From positions 1 through 42,040 of the IMG/VR virus record IMGVR_UViG_3300042556_001058: 42,040 nt of DNA, one strand, 5' to 3'. Source of the stretch: a virus. This document shows positions 12,450 to 20,240 of the stretch, in pieces. Below the pieces are notes generated by a model. It was given only the letters and a program-made list of their open reading frames with translations. It was not told where the DNA came from and did not search any database. Both the position numbers and the translations under genes were made by a program. Each line of letters starts with the position of its first letter. The stretch's first letter is position 1.

Positions 12450-13121
12450 TTATTCTCCAATCTTTGATTCTTTTGGTTCGATGGCGATCCAATATTCAAT
12501 TTCGTCTTTCGTGTTTTTGAAATGACTAATACCTTTGAATGAAATCTCAACAGCATAACTTCCAGGAATCAATTTGATGTTTTCTGTTTTGAATACGACC
12601 TTGTATTTCTTACCATCACCTTCAGCAACTTGAATATAGTTTGTATGAGCAGAATCATCAAACGCATCAAATGCACTTAGTTGAACAGATTCACCATCAG
12701 ATTCAACAGCAATATGAGGTGAACTCAGAACGCTAGCCGTTTTCATAATGTTGGCATAATCTTCTTCTGTTAGAGTAAAGGCAACATCTTTAGAAGGCAA
12801 AGTTAATTCTTTTTCTGGTGGTACAACAATCATTTCTTTTGCTGTCTTACGATACTTGGTACTAGAACGACCAGATTTGAAAATAACATTTGAATCATCA
12901 AATTGTAATTCAGAATCTTTGTGTAGTGAATGTACCGATAAGAATTGATTCAGGTCATACACACAAAAATCTTGTGGAAACTCATCTTTAAGTGTGGCTT
13001 GGGCCAATACAGTTTTACCAGCCGATACTGTGGTAAGTTTTGTGCCTTTCTTGAATTGAATGCCTTGATTGATTGTAGAAAAATTCTTCAATACTGCCAG
13101 TGTTTCATTTGATAACTTCAT
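12450..13121 (-). CDS. gp45: DNA polymerase sliding clamp (gp45)
   Basis: 223 residues from the ATG at 13121, which has GGAGAAAACA just before it; T4 gp45 is 228. Forms the trimeric ring that tethers the polymerase and, in T4, activates late transcription by gp55-polymerase. Matches T4 in the start MKLSNETLAVLKNFSTINQG, the VYDLNQFLSVHSL strand, SGRSSTKYR, and the C-terminal ENIKLIPGSYAVEI region. Gene order with gp44, gp62 and regA confirms the call. Late promoters and gp55 in this window make the transcription role likely here too. Confidence 0.93.
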   Translation of the reverse strand: MKLSNETLAVLKNFSTINQGIQFKKGTKLTTVSAGKTVLAQATLKDEFPQDFCVYDLNQFLSVHSLHKDSELQFDDSNVIFKSGRSSTKYRKTAKEMIVVPPEKELTLPSKDVAFTLTEEDYANIMKTASVLSSPHIAVESDGESVQLSAFDAFDDSAHTNYIQVAEGDGKKYKVVFKTENIKLIPGSYAVEISFKGISHFKNTKDEIEYWIAIEPKESKIGE

Positions 13122-13141
13122 TGTTTTCTCCATTATAAAAA

Positions 13142-13438
13142 TTACTGCTTCGAATATATTGTATCATGTTCATACAGAAACATCAAGCAGCACATTGCGT
13201 GTGCCAAGTGATGTATACCAGATTCAGGATCAACTTCTTCTCCTTCTTTCCATGCCCATAGATGCCGTTGTAGTGCATCAAAATATCTACGTTTAGAGTC
13301 TGGCACTTTTTGCCAGTTATCTCGTTCATATTTTTGAGCACCAAAAGTTAATACTTTAACTGTTTCTTTTAATGCGTATGGTGGTAATAAACCATATTCT
13401 AATTTACCACCATCAAATTTACGACCTACTTCTGACAT
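13142..13438 (-). CDS. MazZ-like dATP/dGTP diphosphohydrolase (DUF5664)
   Basis: 98 residues. Matches the DUF5664 family: GRKFDGGKLEYGLLPPYALKE, VLTFGAQKYERDNW, and the helical metal site in DALQRHLWAWKEGEEVDPESG and HHLAHAMC. MazZ members hydrolyse dGTP or dATP in phages that use 2-aminoadenine; the family is also common in phages without that pathway. No purZ or datZ is in this window. Overlaps the glycosyltransferase stop by one base. More general role: adjusting the dNTP pool. Confidence 0.75.
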   Translation of the reverse strand: MSEVGRKFDGGKLEYGLLPPYALKETVKVLTFGAQKYERDNWQKVPDSKRRYFDALQRHLWAWKEGEEVDPESGIHHLAHAMCCLMFLYEHDTIYSKQ

Positions 13439-14256
13439 TACATTTCTCCAACAAAATTAGCCACGGCAGGCATATCTCCTTGGAAGTGATACGTGCCAAT
13501 ATGTGATGTTCTCATCCAAGGACACAGGTGAATCTTGCCACCAATCTTACGCCACATCTGGCAGAACATATAATCTTCTGATAGATAACGATCAGAACCA
13601 CCACCTACAATACTATCTTTCGTATCAATAACTGTATCAAAGAAAGCATGAATGTAACGAGTACCGTCAAAGTGTGCCTGTCCTACATGGTCAGGTTTAT
13701 AACGAATCATTGGATATGCTTCTTCCATTCTCTTAAACACATCACGTTTAATCATCATGAAGCCTGTACCAATTTCTAAAACTTCTAGTGGTTCAGTAAC
13801 ATTAAACTGTGCTGTGCCTTTCACTGGATTAAACACGTAATCACCAGTAACTTTTTCTAAAATAGAGGGATCGATTTCAGGATTTTTTGTGATTGCAGTC
13901 TTTACGGATTTCCATTTAATTGCTTTCTTAGGATATGGACCACCAGAAACATCTTTATCCATGGCCAACAAGGCGATCACATCTTGTGGATTGAAATGAA
14001 TGTCGGAATCAATAAACAACATATGTGTGCAATCAGAACGGTGAATGAATTCATCCACCAAATAATTTCGTGCACGTGTGATTAATGATTCGTTGAAAAG
14101 AAATGAAAATTTAATATTGATGCCATACTGAACACACATGCCTTGTAAATCTAAACACGCTTTCATGTATAAGCCATGATTCATGCCACCATACATTGGA
14201 GTGGCCACGAATAGACTTTTCTTTTGTAAGTCCTCTTTTTTTATTGAAATTTCCAT
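13438..14256 (-). CDS. glycosyltransferase, GT-A fold
   Basis: 272 residues. Nucleotide-sugar transferase domain: LFVATPMYGG at the start, HMLFIDSDIHF with the metal-binding DSD (83-85), GGPYPKK, an EIGTGFMMIKRDVF segment and YLSEDYMFC near the end, where ED is a candidate catalytic pair. The pattern is that of a glycosyltransferase frequent in T4-like aquatic phages. Target may be phage DNA base, virion or host glycan; not visible. Good GGAG before the ATG. Begins just after the terminator at 14271-14303, yet no promoter fits into the small gap, so it may depend on read-through. Confidence 0.75.
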   Translation of the reverse strand: MEISIKKEDLQKKSLFVATPMYGGMNHGLYMKACLDLQGMCVQYGINIKFSFLFNESLITRARNYLVDEFIHRSDCTHMLFIDSDIHFNPQDVIALLAMDKDVSGGPYPKKAIKWKSVKTAITKNPEIDPSILEKVTGDYVFNPVKGTAQFNVTEPLEVLEIGTGFMMIKRDVFKRMEEAYPMIRYKPDHVGQAHFDGTRYIHAFFDTVIDTKDSIVGGGSDRYLSEDYMFCQMWRKIGGKIHLCPWMRTSHIGTYHFQGDMPAVANFVGEM

Positions 14257-14270
14257 TTGTTCTCCGAGAA

Positions 14271-14303
14271 TAAAAAAAGGGGATGCCGGTAACGACTTCC
14301 CCT
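14271..14303 (-). terminator. intrinsic terminator after the winged-helix gene
   Basis: AGGGGA (14278-14283) pairs with TCCCCT (14298-14303), with a further inner stem GTCG/CGGC closing a TTAC loop, followed by seven T on the minus strand. Separates the winged-helix gene from the glycosyltransferase-gp45 cluster. Confidence 0.8.
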
Positions 14304-14314
14304 ATAACCTTAAA

Positions 14315-14584
14315 TTAGGCTGTGAAAGAATATCCAGCACGTAAGGCAGCTTGCACCAATGCTTTAGATGGTGTGCCTAAACGATAGTAACGAACTTTAC
14401 GTCCATCGGTACCGGTGCGAGTGTTGGTATAGATACAATGTCCTTCTTGACGTAGCTCGTCAATACGAGCAGAAACATTGCTGATGCCGAAACGGCGTTG
14501 TGCTTGAGCAGTTGTAAAGGTGTTGTAACCGTCTTGCTTCTTCAATACATTGAGCATACGCTCTTTAGCTGATAACTTAGCCAT
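14315..14584 (-). CDS. small winged-helix DNA-binding protein
   Basis: 89 residues from the ATG at 14584, which has GGAG eight bases upstream. Residues 5-75 read as a helix-turn-helix with wing: ERMLNVLKKQ, FTTAQAQRRFGISNVSARIDEL (recognition helix) and a YYRLGT wing strand. The family recurs in T4-like aquatic phages. It is monocistronic: a sigma70-type promoter with a 12-base palindrome lies upstream (14640-14678) and a terminator downstream, which fits a regulator controlling its own gene; that is inference. Confidence 0.75.
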   Translation of the reverse strand: MAKLSAKERMLNVLKKQDGYNTFTTAQAQRRFGISNVSARIDELRQEGHCIYTNTRTGTDGRKVRYYRLGTPSKALVQAALRAGYSFTA

Positions 14585-14639
14585 TATATAAACTCCAATC
14601 ATAGTTAAAAATAAATCCTTGCGTATTGCAAGTTCTCAC

Positions 14640-14678
14640 ATCATAACATTATATATGTGTGTATGTCAAGTATACTTG
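14640..14678 (-). promoter_or_regulatory. sigma70-type promoter with overlapping 12-bp palindrome
   Basis: TTGACA at 14669-14664, 18-base spacer, TATGAT at 14645-14640. The perfect palindrome CAAGTATACTTG (14667-14678) overlaps the first three bases of the -35, and a further CATACTTGG half-site follows. This looks like an operator placed to block polymerase. Confidence 0.55.
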
Positions 14679-14690
14679 TGGCATACTTGG

Positions 14691-15956
14691 TTATCTGCCA
14701 ACTTGTGGCAAATACTTTGCCTTGGTTTCTTCCCAAGTTAAATAAATCAAATCATCATAGAAAAGTGTTTCATATGAAACATTATTTTTCTTTTGTAGTT
14801 GCCGAATACGACCTTTGGCATACTTTGTTTTCCAGATGTTTGTCAATGCTTCTTCACTGGTATCAAAAGCCTTTACCAGTTTATCTTCTGTAATTTCTTT
14901 TCGTAAGAATTCACTAGTGTTATTGTAGAGATAACTAAAATAGATACCACGTTGGTGTTCTGTTCTCGTTTTGTCTTTTGAGATACCAAGTTTTGGATAG
15001 GCAAAATGTAATGAACGATTTTTATGGTCTCGTTTGAGTGGTAATCCTTGTGGATTCTTTGCTTCCCACCATTCAAAATATTTACGAGGATGTTTTTCTT
15101 TTATCCAATCAAAAATTAATTGTTTGGTTTGTTTTGTTGGTTCAAAGGCAACAGAACCTGAGGAGAAACCCATGGCATTCCAATGTTCAAGTCCGTCGTA
15201 TTGAGAAAGGCCTCCTGATTTTGTTTTTCCATACAATGAAGTAGTTGTGACTCCTACCAACACATCGCCATATTTTGCCTTCCAATCATTTTGAACCTTA
15301 TCTGATAGACACAGTAATGCGAGTAGTTTACCACCCATATAATTAAAACCAAGTGGTTGTAATGGCACGATTGTTGAACCAATTGCCGTATGATTAATCA
15401 TGTTCTGAGAAGTTTTTACATCTCGATCCCAACCAATTGCTTTATCTCTAGGAGTGAGATCCAGAAAGTCTGAGGAGATACAGATGACACCAAGATACTT
15501 GTCGGTTTTTCTATCTTTAACAATGTAATATAGATTTCTGCCAATATTAGAATTGTTTTTCATTGTAGAAGAAAATGTTCTTATGGCATTCCATTCATCA
15601 ACACGATTCGTATTTGCCAAATACATTTGTGGTTCTAAATTTTGAAAATCATCTGGATCTTTAGGAATCCAAATATTGTTTTTGACTTTATTGATGATTG
15701 CCGCTTGCTTATCATCTTTCCAAGCAACGTCTGGTTCACCAAACATATTCATTCTTGCGGTACCAGGATACCGTTCTTTTACTTCACACCATTTTTGATA
15801 TAAAGTATATTCACGAACATCCATTTGTGAAGCATATTCTAAATCTTGTGTAACAGTTTTTATTAGTTGTTCTTCGTCAATATGTGGACATCGATCTGGT
15901 GGATTATCTTCTGTCCACCGTTTCCATTGTGTTTCTACAGGTTCTACTCTTGCCAT
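14691..15956 (-). CDS. DruA-like (DUF4338) protein
   Basis: 421 residues. The centre (about 140-260) matches the DUF4338/DruA pattern: LYYIVKDRKTDKYLGVICIS, SSDFLDLTPRDKAIGW, then a run of NHTAIGSTIVPLQPLGF, GGKLLALLCLS, DWKAKYG and TTSLYG. In cellular DruA proteins the same order is seen (S-S-x-L-x-L-x-RD-x2-IGW, N-x-S-x-x-L-P, DW-x2-YG). DruA is a core subunit of Druantia anti-phage systems with no settled biochemical activity. No other Druantia gene is adjacent; the next genes are peptide deformylase (one-base overlap) and heme oxygenase. The similarity is from motif reading only. Confidence 0.5.
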   Translation of the reverse strand: MARVEPVETQWKRWTEDNPPDRCPHIDEEQLIKTVTQDLEYASQMDVREYTLYQKWCEVKERYPGTARMNMFGEPDVAWKDDKQAAIINKVKNNIWIPKDPDDFQNLEPQMYLANTNRVDEWNAIRTFSSTMKNNSNIGRNLYYIVKDRKTDKYLGVICISSDFLDLTPRDKAIGWDRDVKTSQNMINHTAIGSTIVPLQPLGFNYMGGKLLALLCLSDKVQNDWKAKYGDVLVGVTTTSLYGKTKSGGLSQYDGLEHWNAMGFSSGSVAFEPTKQTKQLIFDWIKEKHPRKYFEWWEAKNPQGLPLKRDHKNRSLHFAYPKLGISKDKTRTEHQRGIYFSYLYNNTSEFLRKEITEDKLVKAFDTSEEALTNIWKTKYAKGRIRQLQKKNNVSYETLFYDDLIYLTWEETKAKYLPQVGR

Positions 15957-16528
15957 TATTTGAGTTTCAACTTTCTCATAATTTTATTTCTTTTATTCAT
16001 GCCAGACTGTAAAGCCATTGGCTTTGTCAGACTAGTATACACAATACCGTTCATGTGGTCAAGCTCATGTTGAAAACAACGAGCAGATATGCCATTAAAT
16101 TTTGCGTGTTTTATTTCACCGTGATAGTTTTGGTATTCAACCATAATTTCTTGTGGCCTGGTAATTCTCAATCCTAAAAATGGAAAAGATAAACACCCTT
16201 CTACCATGTGTACCTGCTCTTCGGATTGTCCTGTTATTTTTGGATTAAAATATGCCACATATTGATCATCAGCACCCATTACAAATACACGATAAGGAAA
16301 TCCACATTGATTGGCAGATAGACCAATACCACGATGCAGCCTACAAGTTTCAGCCAATGATTCAGCAAATTCTTCCGGATTTACAGGTGGATTCTTGAAA
16401 TCGAATTCTGGTAATACTTGCCTTAAAATTGGATCAGTTTCATGAACCAATTTAAAATATTTTGATTGTTGTTTCTTTACCTCAACCTTGGCGGCTGTTT
16501 CTGTGTCATATTTAAATATTTCACTCAT
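15956..16528 (-). CDS. def: peptide deformylase
   Basis: 190 residues. Removes the formyl group from new N-terminal methionines. The three family motifs are intact: GIGLSANQ (67-74), EGCLS (110-114, metal-binding Cys) and QHELDH (153-158, metal His and catalytic Glu). About 30 residues precede the usual start and the C-terminal tail is basic. Phage deformylases are common in aquatic T4-like phages, where they are thought to help rapid maturation of proteins. Overlaps heme oxygenase by eight bases, so the two are cotranslated. Confidence 0.93.
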   Translation of the reverse strand: MSEIFKYDTETAAKVEVKKQQSKYFKLVHETDPILRQVLPEFDFKNPPVNPEEFAESLAETCRLHRGIGLSANQCGFPYRVFVMGADDQYVAYFNPKITGQSEEQVHMVEGCLSFPFLGLRITRPQEIMVEYQNYHGEIKHAKFNGISARCFQHELDHMNGIVYTSLTKPMALQSGMNKRNKIMRKLKLK

Positions 16529-17066
16529 TTATTTTCTCCTGTAATTCATCAAATATTCCCATAGATAAATCGAATCCTTTTAATGCTTCATCAACTAAAT
16601 CAAAACTTAATTTGGCATCAATCGCTTTAATCAAACCTGGTCTATCTTCAAATTGATATGCTTTGCCTGAACCTGGAACTCTTTTAGAAATTGCTTTGCC
16701 TCCATATAAATCTCCCATATGCCTAACATAGACATGAGCAAATATATCTTTTTTCCTATCTGAGTAATATAAATCGACAATGTGTTGTCGATACTTTTCC
16801 GTGGCAGGTAATATTGGTTCAATTACTGTATGTCCCAATTCATACAAATCATCATAAATGTAACTTGTCCTTTTTATATCTTTTAGATCCAATAATAGAA
16901 AAGACATTTCAGCAAAATATTCTATTGCACCGTAAACAACCGACATCTGTTTTAAATACAAAGCATAATGTTCTTTTGTGATATTACCATGTAGTAAATA
17001 TTGAACAAATGGTTTTGCTTCAGCTTCACGATGTTTGGCATTCGTGTGTTCTCTTAATATACTCAT
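16521..17066 (-). CDS. ho1: heme oxygenase
   Basis: 181 residues. Opens heme to biliverdin, iron and CO. The likely axial histidine is H12 in NAKHREAEAKPF, and the distal-helix signature is GDLYGGKAISKRVPGSG (118-134), both characteristic of HO1-type enzymes; VYGAIEYFAE also fits. Shorter than typical bacterial or cyanobacterial HO1 (about 220-240). Known in cyanophages, where it feeds bilin synthesis; no bilin reductase gene is visible in this window. It overlaps gp46 by four bases. Iron release or oxygen/redox effects would be alternative uses. Confidence 0.88.
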   Translation of the reverse strand: MSILREHTNAKHREAEAKPFVQYLLHGNITKEHYALYLKQMSVVYGAIEYFAEMSFLLLDLKDIKRTSYIYDDLYELGHTVIEPILPATEKYRQHIVDLYYSDRKKDIFAHVYVRHMGDLYGGKAISKRVPGSGKAYQFEDRPGLIKAIDAKLSFDLVDEALKGFDLSMGIFDELQEKINE

Positions 17067-18778
17067 ATTACCACCTGACTAAAATTGTTTTTCTTTTCGA
17101 ATCTAATTATACTTCTAAACTTATCAAACAACTGATCGCCTTTGTGTGAGATAACGAATACATTGGTGTCTGTTCCCATTTCATGAATCAGTTTTAGAAA
17201 TTCTTCGGTGCCAACCGTATCAAGACTTGAATCGAACACCTCATCAAGTATCAATAGATTGGTGTTGGTACTATTCTTCAATTTGGCAATCTGGCGCCAT
17301 GTAAATAATAATGCCAGGTCAATACGCATCTTCTCACCTTCGGAGAAATTGGCATATGAGAATTCGTCACGATGTCTTGATTTGATTGTTTCTTCAAAGT
17401 TTTCATTGATGTTGAAGTTCACAAAGAAATCCATGGCAGTCAAATACTTATTAATCAACTTGTTCATGATAGGTAAGTATTGTTTGATAATCTTTGTTTT
17501 AATACCGGTATCTTTTAGTAATACGGAAGAATAATCAAAATAATGTTTCTCGACCGAATACCCTTCTTGTTGTTTGAGAAACTCAGCCAACTCAGTTTTT
17601 AGTTCTTTGAGTTTGGCATTTTCATCTTCTAACGAATCTTTCTTGGTTGCCAAATCACCAATTTCTTTCCTGAGTTTATCAATGTAAGAATGTATTGTTG
17701 ATACGGTAGTATTGTGTTTGATAATTTCATTGTTGTGTGCCTGTATGTGTGTAAGTATTTTTTGTATTTCAGACATCCGATTACTAGTATCTTCAATCTG
17801 TTTCTCTATATCAACCAAGGCGGCATCAACCTCACCTTTAGTTTGTTGTAAATTAGAAATTTGTTTTTGCCTAAATTCTTCATCAATATCTTGTTTACAA
17901 GTTGGACAGTCACTATGATCGTGGTAAAAACAAACATCTTTTTCAATTTTCTTTAAACGAGATTCTAGTTTAGATTCGTAATGTACCAATTTGGTGCTTC
18001 GCTTTTGTATTGCCATTTGATCAGAAACTTTACTATTCAACACATCAATATGTTTTTGAATAAGAACAATTTCACCACCAAGTTTTTGGCATTGTGATTC
18101 AGAATCTTCTATTTCTTTTTGTTTCTTTTGAATCTCGTCATCATTGTGTTTTTTATGTTCTTCAATCGATTCTCTCTGCATCTTAATCTTCTCAGCAGTC
18201 AAATCCATTTGATACTTTAATTTTTGGCTACTATCTTTAATGACTGCCAATCGTTCTTTGACAATCGAATTCATTGAAGAAAAGATTTGAATGTCCAATA
18301 AATCTTCAATAATTAACCTACGATCAGATGCCGAAAGTTGCATGAATGGCACAAAAGAAGCAGAGCCAAGGATAACAATCTGTGTAAATGATTTGAAATT
18401 TAATTTAAGAATTTGCTTCTCAAGTATTTCTTGGTAGTCCCGTGAAGCGGCATCTTGATTGAGTAACTGGCCATTACAGTAGATTTCAAAGACATTAGGT
18501 TTAATACCACGGACAATCTTATACATCTTTTTACCAATCGTGAATTCAATCTCAACCACACATTGTTGTTGATTGATTGAGTTCAACAGGTTTGGTTTAT
18601 TGATTTTACGAAATGGTTTACCAAATAAACCAAAACATAAGGCGTCCAGAATGGTCGATTTACCAGCACCATTTTGGCCAATGATAAGTGTGTTGGGTGA
18701 TTTGTTTAGTTGTATTTCTGTAAAAGAATTACCAGTTGATAAGATATTTTTATATCTTATTTTTTCAAATAAAATCAT
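17063..18778 (-). CDS. gp46: recombination endonuclease subunit gp46 (Rad50-like)
   Basis: 571 residues, T4 gp46 is 560. ATPase of the gp46/gp47 complex that processes double-strand breaks and origins of recombination-dependent replication. Walker A GQNGAGKST (34-42), long coiled-coil arms on both sides of a zinc hook CPTC (291-294), the signature region FSEGEKMRIDLAL, and Walker B LLILDEVFDSSLD near residue 510. All expected parts are present. Starts in an overlap with gp47 (ATGA). Confidence 0.95.
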   Translation of the reverse strand: MILFEKIRYKNILSTGNSFTEIQLNKSPNTLIIGQNGAGKSTILDALCFGLFGKPFRKINKPNLLNSINQQQCVVEIEFTIGKKMYKIVRGIKPNVFEIYCNGQLLNQDAASRDYQEILEKQILKLNFKSFTQIVILGSASFVPFMQLSASDRRLIIEDLLDIQIFSSMNSIVKERLAVIKDSSQKLKYQMDLTAEKIKMQRESIEEHKKHNDDEIQKKQKEIEDSESQCQKLGGEIVLIQKHIDVLNSKVSDQMAIQKRSTKLVHYESKLESRLKKIEKDVCFYHDHSDCPTCKQDIDEEFRQKQISNLQQTKGEVDAALVDIEKQIEDTSNRMSEIQKILTHIQAHNNEIIKHNTTVSTIHSYIDKLRKEIGDLATKKDSLEDENAKLKELKTELAEFLKQQEGYSVEKHYFDYSSVLLKDTGIKTKIIKQYLPIMNKLINKYLTAMDFFVNFNINENFEETIKSRHRDEFSYANFSEGEKMRIDLALLFTWRQIAKLKNSTNTNLLILDEVFDSSLDTVGTEEFLKLIHEMGTDTNVFVISHKGDQLFDKFRSIIRFEKKNNFSQVVI

Positions 18779-19845
18779 GCTTGTTCAGTATTCAAGGCTT
18801 CCACATAAAGTTCACGCAGAATGTTTTTCAATCGGTCATTGTCGATACTTTCTTCTTGAATGGTATCAACATACTTGTTCAGAATAGTTAGAGTATCTTC
18901 TGCTTGATCAATCATATCATCTTCAAGGCCTTCTGTCAAGTCAGTAAAGTCCTCAGCAATGGTAATATCGATTGGGTTTACATCATATAATCTGGCCAAA
19001 AACTTATCAAACAGATGTGGATTTGTTTTGTTGATTACCACAACCTTTACATATGTGTTGGTATATTTTGTTAAATCTTTATTGATGATGTCGGTAATTG
19101 TTTCTTCTTTATCATCATAAATGATTTTGTGAAACATTACATTTGGATTTTTTATGAAAGTAAGGTCACGGCTGATAAGATCAAAAAGATGAAAACCTCT
19201 AGGGTCATTATAATCTTGCCAAGTAAGTTCATACGGGTTTCCAAGATAATGTATATTGTCAGCTGAACTCCGATGATGATAGTGACCGCTAAAAGTAAGA
19301 CTAAACTTTCTGAATAATTCACGACTTAATCCTTCTTGACTTGGCATGCCACGATGCATTGCAAAGCCTTGAATTTCAAAGTGGCCCATGCAAATTTCGG
19401 CAGGCGTATTTTTTATTTCTTCCAATGATTGTTGGTAATTTTCTGAACAGATCCATGGCATCATGCAAATATCTGTTTCACCAACTGTGATTGTGGTTGG
19501 TTTAGAAATAACTTTAATGTTTGTGTATTCTTGTAATAACAGGTCTACCGAATTTACATCATTGGTATTCTTAAAGTATGTATCATGATTGCCAGCCAAC
19601 ATATGTACCTGAATGTTTCTAGCATATAGTTTGTCAAAAAACATTTCTCTGGTACGTTTGAGTGAAAAAAAGTTTACATATTTTCTACGATCAAAAGTAT
19701 CACCCAATATAAGGACAGTATTAATGCCGTGTTCTTCAAGAGTTGGAAAAAAAGTATCACGATAGAATCGTTCATAATAATCTAAAAAATGTATTGAATC
19801 ATTACGAGCACCAAAATGCTGATCAGTTATAACTGCTACTTTCAT
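18775..19845 (-). CDS. gp47: recombination endonuclease subunit gp47 (Mre11-like)
   Basis: 356 residues, T4 gp47 is 339. Mn-dependent nuclease partner of gp46. Phosphoesterase motifs are intact: D8-x-H10 (ITDQHFG), GDTFDR (48-53), GNHD (85-88), MGHFEIQG and SGHYHHRSS. The C-terminal 100 residues are the capping and gp46-binding part, less conserved. Overlaps the upstream cysteine-cluster gene and gp46 by four bases each, so all are one translation unit. Confidence 0.95.
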   Translation of the reverse strand: MKVAVITDQHFGARNDSIHFLDYYERFYRDTFFPTLEEHGINTVLILGDTFDRRKYVNFFSLKRTREMFFDKLYARNIQVHMLAGNHDTYFKNTNDVNSVDLLLQEYTNIKVISKPTTITVGETDICMMPWICSENYQQSLEEIKNTPAEICMGHFEIQGFAMHRGMPSQEGLSRELFRKFSLTFSGHYHHRSSADNIHYLGNPYELTWQDYNDPRGFHLFDLISRDLTFIKNPNVMFHKIIYDDKEETITDIINKDLTKYTNTYVKVVVINKTNPHLFDKFLARLYDVNPIDITIAEDFTDLTEGLEDDMIDQAEDTLTILNKYVDTIQEESIDNDRLKNILRELYVEALNTEQA

Positions 19846-20240
19846 TGTTTAACACTTTCTATACCAAATTTTTCTTTAGCCACTTCATTGGTTACTGGAT
19901 GATGATGTCTGCGACAATCAAATTGCCTGCAAGACTTTGGTCGATATTCATAGATTGAACATTTACCATCAATAAACATCGCACATCCTCCTGTTGGTGT
20001 TTTCTTAAACATTGCGACCAATGGTCCAACATTTGGATTTTCCAAAAACATTTTTTTATCTGGCTGTATAAGGCTGAGAGGGTAACGTCCAGATGATACT
20101 TCTTCTGGTGTTAAAAATGGAGTTAATACTTCACAACACTTGGTACAACTTCCACAAGGAACATCGGATATAGGATCACTACTATCAACTGATGTTAAAT
20201 TAATATTGATAATTTTATACTTATTTTCTTTCAATGTCAT
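19842..20240 (-). CDS. YkgJ-type cysteine-cluster protein
   Basis: 132 residues from the ATG at 20240. Contains the CxxCxxCC cluster as CGSCTKCC (41-48 region counted from the longer frame) and later CAMFIDGKCSIYEYRPKSC and FDCRRHHH. This is the signature of the PF03692 family, predicted to bind zinc or an iron-sulfur cluster, with no agreed activity. The start lies inside the end of the upstream gene (20-base overlap). A longer start at 20276 is possible but adds no conserved residues. Neighbours are gp47 and a nucleotidyltransferase-cupin fusion. Confidence 0.75.
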   Translation of the reverse strand: MTLKENKYKIININLTSVDSSDPISDVPCGSCTKCCEVLTPFLTPEEVSSGRYPLSLIQPDKKMFLENPNVGPLVAMFKKTPTGGCAMFIDGKCSIYEYRPKSCRQFDCRRHHHPVTNEVAKEKFGIESVKQ

